NCBI GenBank assembly: GCA_018815145.1
Contig: JAHIYL010000074.1
Location: 1 to 26,328 of the forward strand
Reading direction: 5' to 3'
From: Nanobdellota archaeon
GTDB taxonomy: Archaea; Nanobdellota; Nanobdellia; Woesearchaeales; GW2011-AR15
Length of the DNA stretch: 26,328 nucleotides
Position numbers and translations under genes: made by a program. Positions 23,805 through 26,328 of this stretch are shown piece after piece; the first letter of the stretch is position 1, and every line of letters starts with the position of its first letter. Under the pieces are notes generated by a model. It was not told where the DNA came from, searched no databases, and was given only the letters and a program-made list of their open reading frames with translations.

Positions 23805-26328
23805 AAAATAATAGCCTATTGCTTGGAAAGAGAATTGTCTTTTTTATTAGTCTCTTTTTTGTTGTTCTGCTTAATGTTCTTTTTGTATTCAGCGGTGCAG
23901 GTGATGCTAATGATACAAATGAAACATTTTGTGCTGCCACAACCAGTGATCCGCTGGCATGGAAGTCATCAGGCCAGGCACATTACAATGATTTTTGGGT
24001 GGATACTGTGCATAGTGACGGCACATATTATCCAAACTGCTGCGGAGATGATACGTCAGAATACAGAGAATATCAATACTGTGCAGCCAGCGGAGATGCA
24101 ACAGACAAAGCCAATTACTGCAGCAGTGGATTGGATACTACCAGCTGCTGTTCAACTGCAAATAATTGTGTCTATGCATATGCATGCTATTCACCCGGAG
24201 CATACAAGCTGGACAGTGCTACTATCAACAATGCCTATTGCAATGCAGGACTCTGGGAAGACTGTGATGCATCGGCTTCAAACTGCGACGCATGTATAGG
24301 TTCCGGATATTATAACAATAGCGGAGAATCAGTGACTCATGGAGAATACACAGACGGAGCCGGAACAGAATGCTGCGGAGATGATTCAGATGAGTATCTG
24401 AGATCTTCCTCATTCCATGCATCAATCGACACACCGACAGGAACAAGCACAGTGTGCTGCAATGCAAATACAGATTGTGTAGCATCTTCAGTATGTGTGA
24501 CAACAGGATCCACCGGATATGCAGGAGGCCAGGGAACTTTTGATTATTGCTCATCAGGTACGTGGTATGACTGCAATGCAGATGCCCATTGCCTTTCAGG
24601 ATACACCTGTGTCAGTAATAACTGCATTGATGAGGCATCACCTCAGATCGCTGATGCTACCTATGACAATTCAAGGGAGCCGAATGTATTTGCATACCTT
24701 ACGGATAATATAGGAGATACTAATACTCTCTATGCCAGTCTGATTGATCAAGACACTCAGACAGTCCAGCAGTCAGCAAGCCAGGTCCTGACTGCAAATC
24801 AGGAAGCTGATCTGGTAGGCACCTGTACAGTAGTGTTTGCAAAAGCAGCAGGAGATAGGATTATCCTGCTTGACTGCGGAGACATCGCTGATCAGGTGCT
24901 TAATGGATTCGGTGCCCTTTTCCAGAATCATCGGCTCGGCAATCTAAGCTTTTACCACATAAATGGGGCACCTGTCCAGAATGGTGATCAGGTTACAATA
25001 ACAATTGATCCCGGCCTTGCACAGGCAATTACAGCAGAATCCACTGTGGGCATTTATGACCAGTCTGCACCGACAGGATATGCAGGGCTTTCTCTGACTG
25101 CAATGTTTGCAGCCCTTCCGGCAGGCAATTATTATTATCAGGTTTGGGCAGAAGATTCAGCTAGTAACCAGCTAGGGGGCACAGTGCTTCTTGGACCTTT
25201 CTATTGCACAGGCACAACATGCAATAATCAGGAGGACAACAGCGCTCCGGATCTGCCAATCATCTGGTCACTTCCTTCAGAAGTTAGCACAGGGACTGTT
25301 GATGTAGTTGGTTATATCAATGAAAGCATCAATGTCACTGTAAAAGCCAGAAATGCTACAAGCGTCCTCTCATATTTCGAGACATCAGCGATTTCAGGAG
25401 TTGTCTCAAATATCTATACAAGCTGCACAGTGTCAGGGACAGCATCAGTCAATTCAACAAATGTGGATCTTACTTGTGTCAATCCTAATGCTGTATCTGT
25501 GGGCAGATATCTGCAGTTTGCAGGTCATGATGGGACATTTTTTGAGAGATATCAGATTTCATCTGTTGAATCATATTCAGGAAGTAATCTTGGAGTCGTC
25601 TTGTCCAGACAGCTGGAAAATTCACTGGCAGATGCTGAATCAGTCGAAGTGCATGACAATCAATATCCTTCCGGTTGGTTCAATGTGACAGTGACACTGC
25701 AGCAAGGTAATTCAACAATAAGAGTATGGGGGACAGACTCAAACAATAATGTGGGAGATTATACAGAAGTGGGTCCGGTTTTTTATGATGGTTCAGATCT
25801 GGATCCTCAATATGGCGGAGAATCTGATAGGCCTGTCCTCTGGCCTCTTTCTTCAGTAACTGGAAATTCCTCAATAAGGGTAATCGGATTCAGCAATGCA
25901 AGTTATGTAACCACGAATGTTTACACTGTCGGAGATCCTTCATATGTAAGTTCAGTGTACATAAACGAGACAGTCCAGCCATTCAATTCTTCAAGAGCTT
26001 ATGCTGCTGCAGGCAGCGGTTCGACAAAATTATATATTCCGCAAGCTGACTATGACAGCGGGAAATTTGGGCCAGGCAAATATATTGAATTTTCCGGTCA
26101 TTTCAAGGAATATTATATAAGATATACAATAACAGGTACTGAAAATGTCGCTGACCCTAATTATGAAGCTGTCAATATAACACCTGCATTGGAAGAGGAT
26201 GTTGTCTTGAATGAATCAATACGAATTTTTAGTACAGATAAGCCTCTTGGATGGTTCAATGTATCAATTGTCCTTCAGTTCAACGGTACAAATCAGGTAA
26301 GTGCATACAATAACCAGTCAGGTACCAG
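23801..26328 (+). CDS. Large exported Cys-rich surface protein, N-terminal 842 codons (runs off the window)
   Basis: From ATG 23801 the frame is open to the last base with no stop. A hydrophobic export segment (about 11-32, IVFFISLFFVVLLNVLFVF) follows a basic start; the cleavage point is unclear. Residues about 44-280 hold two related Cys-rich modules with CCGDD-x-S/D-EY, then CC-x-N/T-A-N-x-(D)-C-V, YC-x-x-G-x-W-x-DC. Residues about 281-480 are a beta-rich domain with few Cys. From about 485 a 192-residue tandem repeat starts. Its landmarks recur at 485 and 677 (LPIIWSLPS / RPVLWPLSS) and at 625 and 817 (GWFNVTVTLQ / GWFNVSIVLQ). It has many N-x-S/T sequons. It overlaps the AbrB gene by 4 bp. 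It is probably a surface or adhesion protein; the C-terminus and anchor are unknown. Confidence 0.87.
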   Translation, partial: MKNNSLLLGKRIVFFISLFFVVLLNVLFVFSGAGDANDTNETFCAATTSDPLAWKSSGQAHYNDFWVDTVHSDGTYYPNCCGDDTSEYREYQYCAASGDATDKANYCSSGLDTTSCCSTANNCVYAYACYSPGAYKLDSATINNAYCNAGLWEDCDASASNCDACIGSGYYNNSGESVTHGEYTDGAGTECCGDDSDEYLRSSSFHASIDTPTGTSTVCCNANTDCVASSVCVTTGSTGYAGGQGTFDYCSSGTWYDCNADAHCLSGYTCVSNNCIDEASPQIADATYDNSREPNVFAYLTDNIGDTNTLYASLIDQDTQTVQQSASQVLTANQEADLVGTCTVVFAKAAGDRIILLDCGDIADQVLNGFGALFQNHRLGNLSFYHINGAPVQNGDQVTITIDPGLAQAITAESTVGIYDQSAPTGYAGLSLTAMFAALPAGNYYYQVWAEDSASNQLGGTVLLGPFYCTGTTCNNQEDNSAPDLPIIWSLPSEVSTGTVDVVGYINESINVTVKARNATSVLSYFETSAISGVVSNIYTSCTVSGTASVNSTNVDLTCVNPNAVSVGRYLQFAGHDGTFFERYQISSVESYSGSNLGVVLSRQLENSLADAESVEVHDNQYPSGWFNVTVTLQQGNSTIRVWGTDSNNNVGDYTEVGPVFYDGSDLDPQYGGESDRPVLWPLSSVTGNSSIRVIGFSNASYVTTNVYTVGDPSYVSSVYINETVQPFNSSRAYAAAGSGSTKLYIPQADYDSGKFGPGKYIEFSGHFKEYYIRYTITGTENVADPNYEAVNITPALEEDVVLNESIRIFSTDKPLGWFNVSIVLQFNGTNQVSAYNNQSGT

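Overview
The window looks archaeal. It carries adjacent genes for the C/D-box RNA methylation proteins Nop5 and fibrillarin, which bacteria lack. Its promoters are AT-rich TATA boxes, one of them about 26 nt upstream of an ATG (a leaderless start). It also encodes enormous Asn/Thr/Ser-rich secreted proteins full of N-x-S/T sequons. The style (giant repetitive surface proteins, compact overlapping genes, CGDGxC Cys clusters) resembles uncultivated DPANN-type lineages such as Woesearchaeota or Pacearchaeota; this placement is inference, not proof.

Layout. 1-431: the 3' remnant of a class I methyltransferase (1-188) runs into a convergent 45-codon ORF (167-304, minus) that has its own TATA box, followed by the nop5 promoter. 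432-3127 (+): a tight four-gene run, nop5, a RidA-family deaminase, an HD-domain (HDDC2/YfbR-like) phosphohydrolase and fibrillarin. 3150-23135 (-): one roughly 20-kb operon of four exported proteins, transcribed from right to left: a 3283-aa secreted giant, a 398-aa secreted protein, a 230-aa membrane-anchored protein and a 2745-aa membrane-anchored giant. The junctions are very tight: a stop overlapping the next Shine-Dalgarno, a 1-nt gap, and an ATGA overlap. 23136-23513: a 378-bp AT-rich divergent control region with two identical perfect 15-bp inverted repeats, a 9-bp direct repeat and promoters facing both ways. 23514 to the end (+): an AbrB/SpoVT-type regulator overlapping by ATGA a third large exported Cys-rich protein that runs off the window (842 codons seen).

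How it may work together. The right-hand 23 kb reads as a cell-surface locus. Two of the four operon products end in a transmembrane helix and two have none, suggesting that secreted and anchored parts assemble together. The 2745-aa giant carries FN3 domains, a seven-unit N-glycan-rich 21-aa repeat, five near-identical 89-aa repeats, Ig-like repeats, a PGF-pre-PGF-like domain, a TM helix and a basic cytosolic tail with a UBA-like helical element. The 3283-aa giant has about 14 Ig/MG-like modules, Met/Asp/Gly-rich loops, a DxDxDG calcium-binding-type segment and a 32-cysteine cluster. The AbrB gene and the palindromes beside it suggest a local switch for one or both surface-protein transcription units. 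The nop5-fibrillarin side is RNA-modification and housekeeping, probably unrelated to the surface locus.
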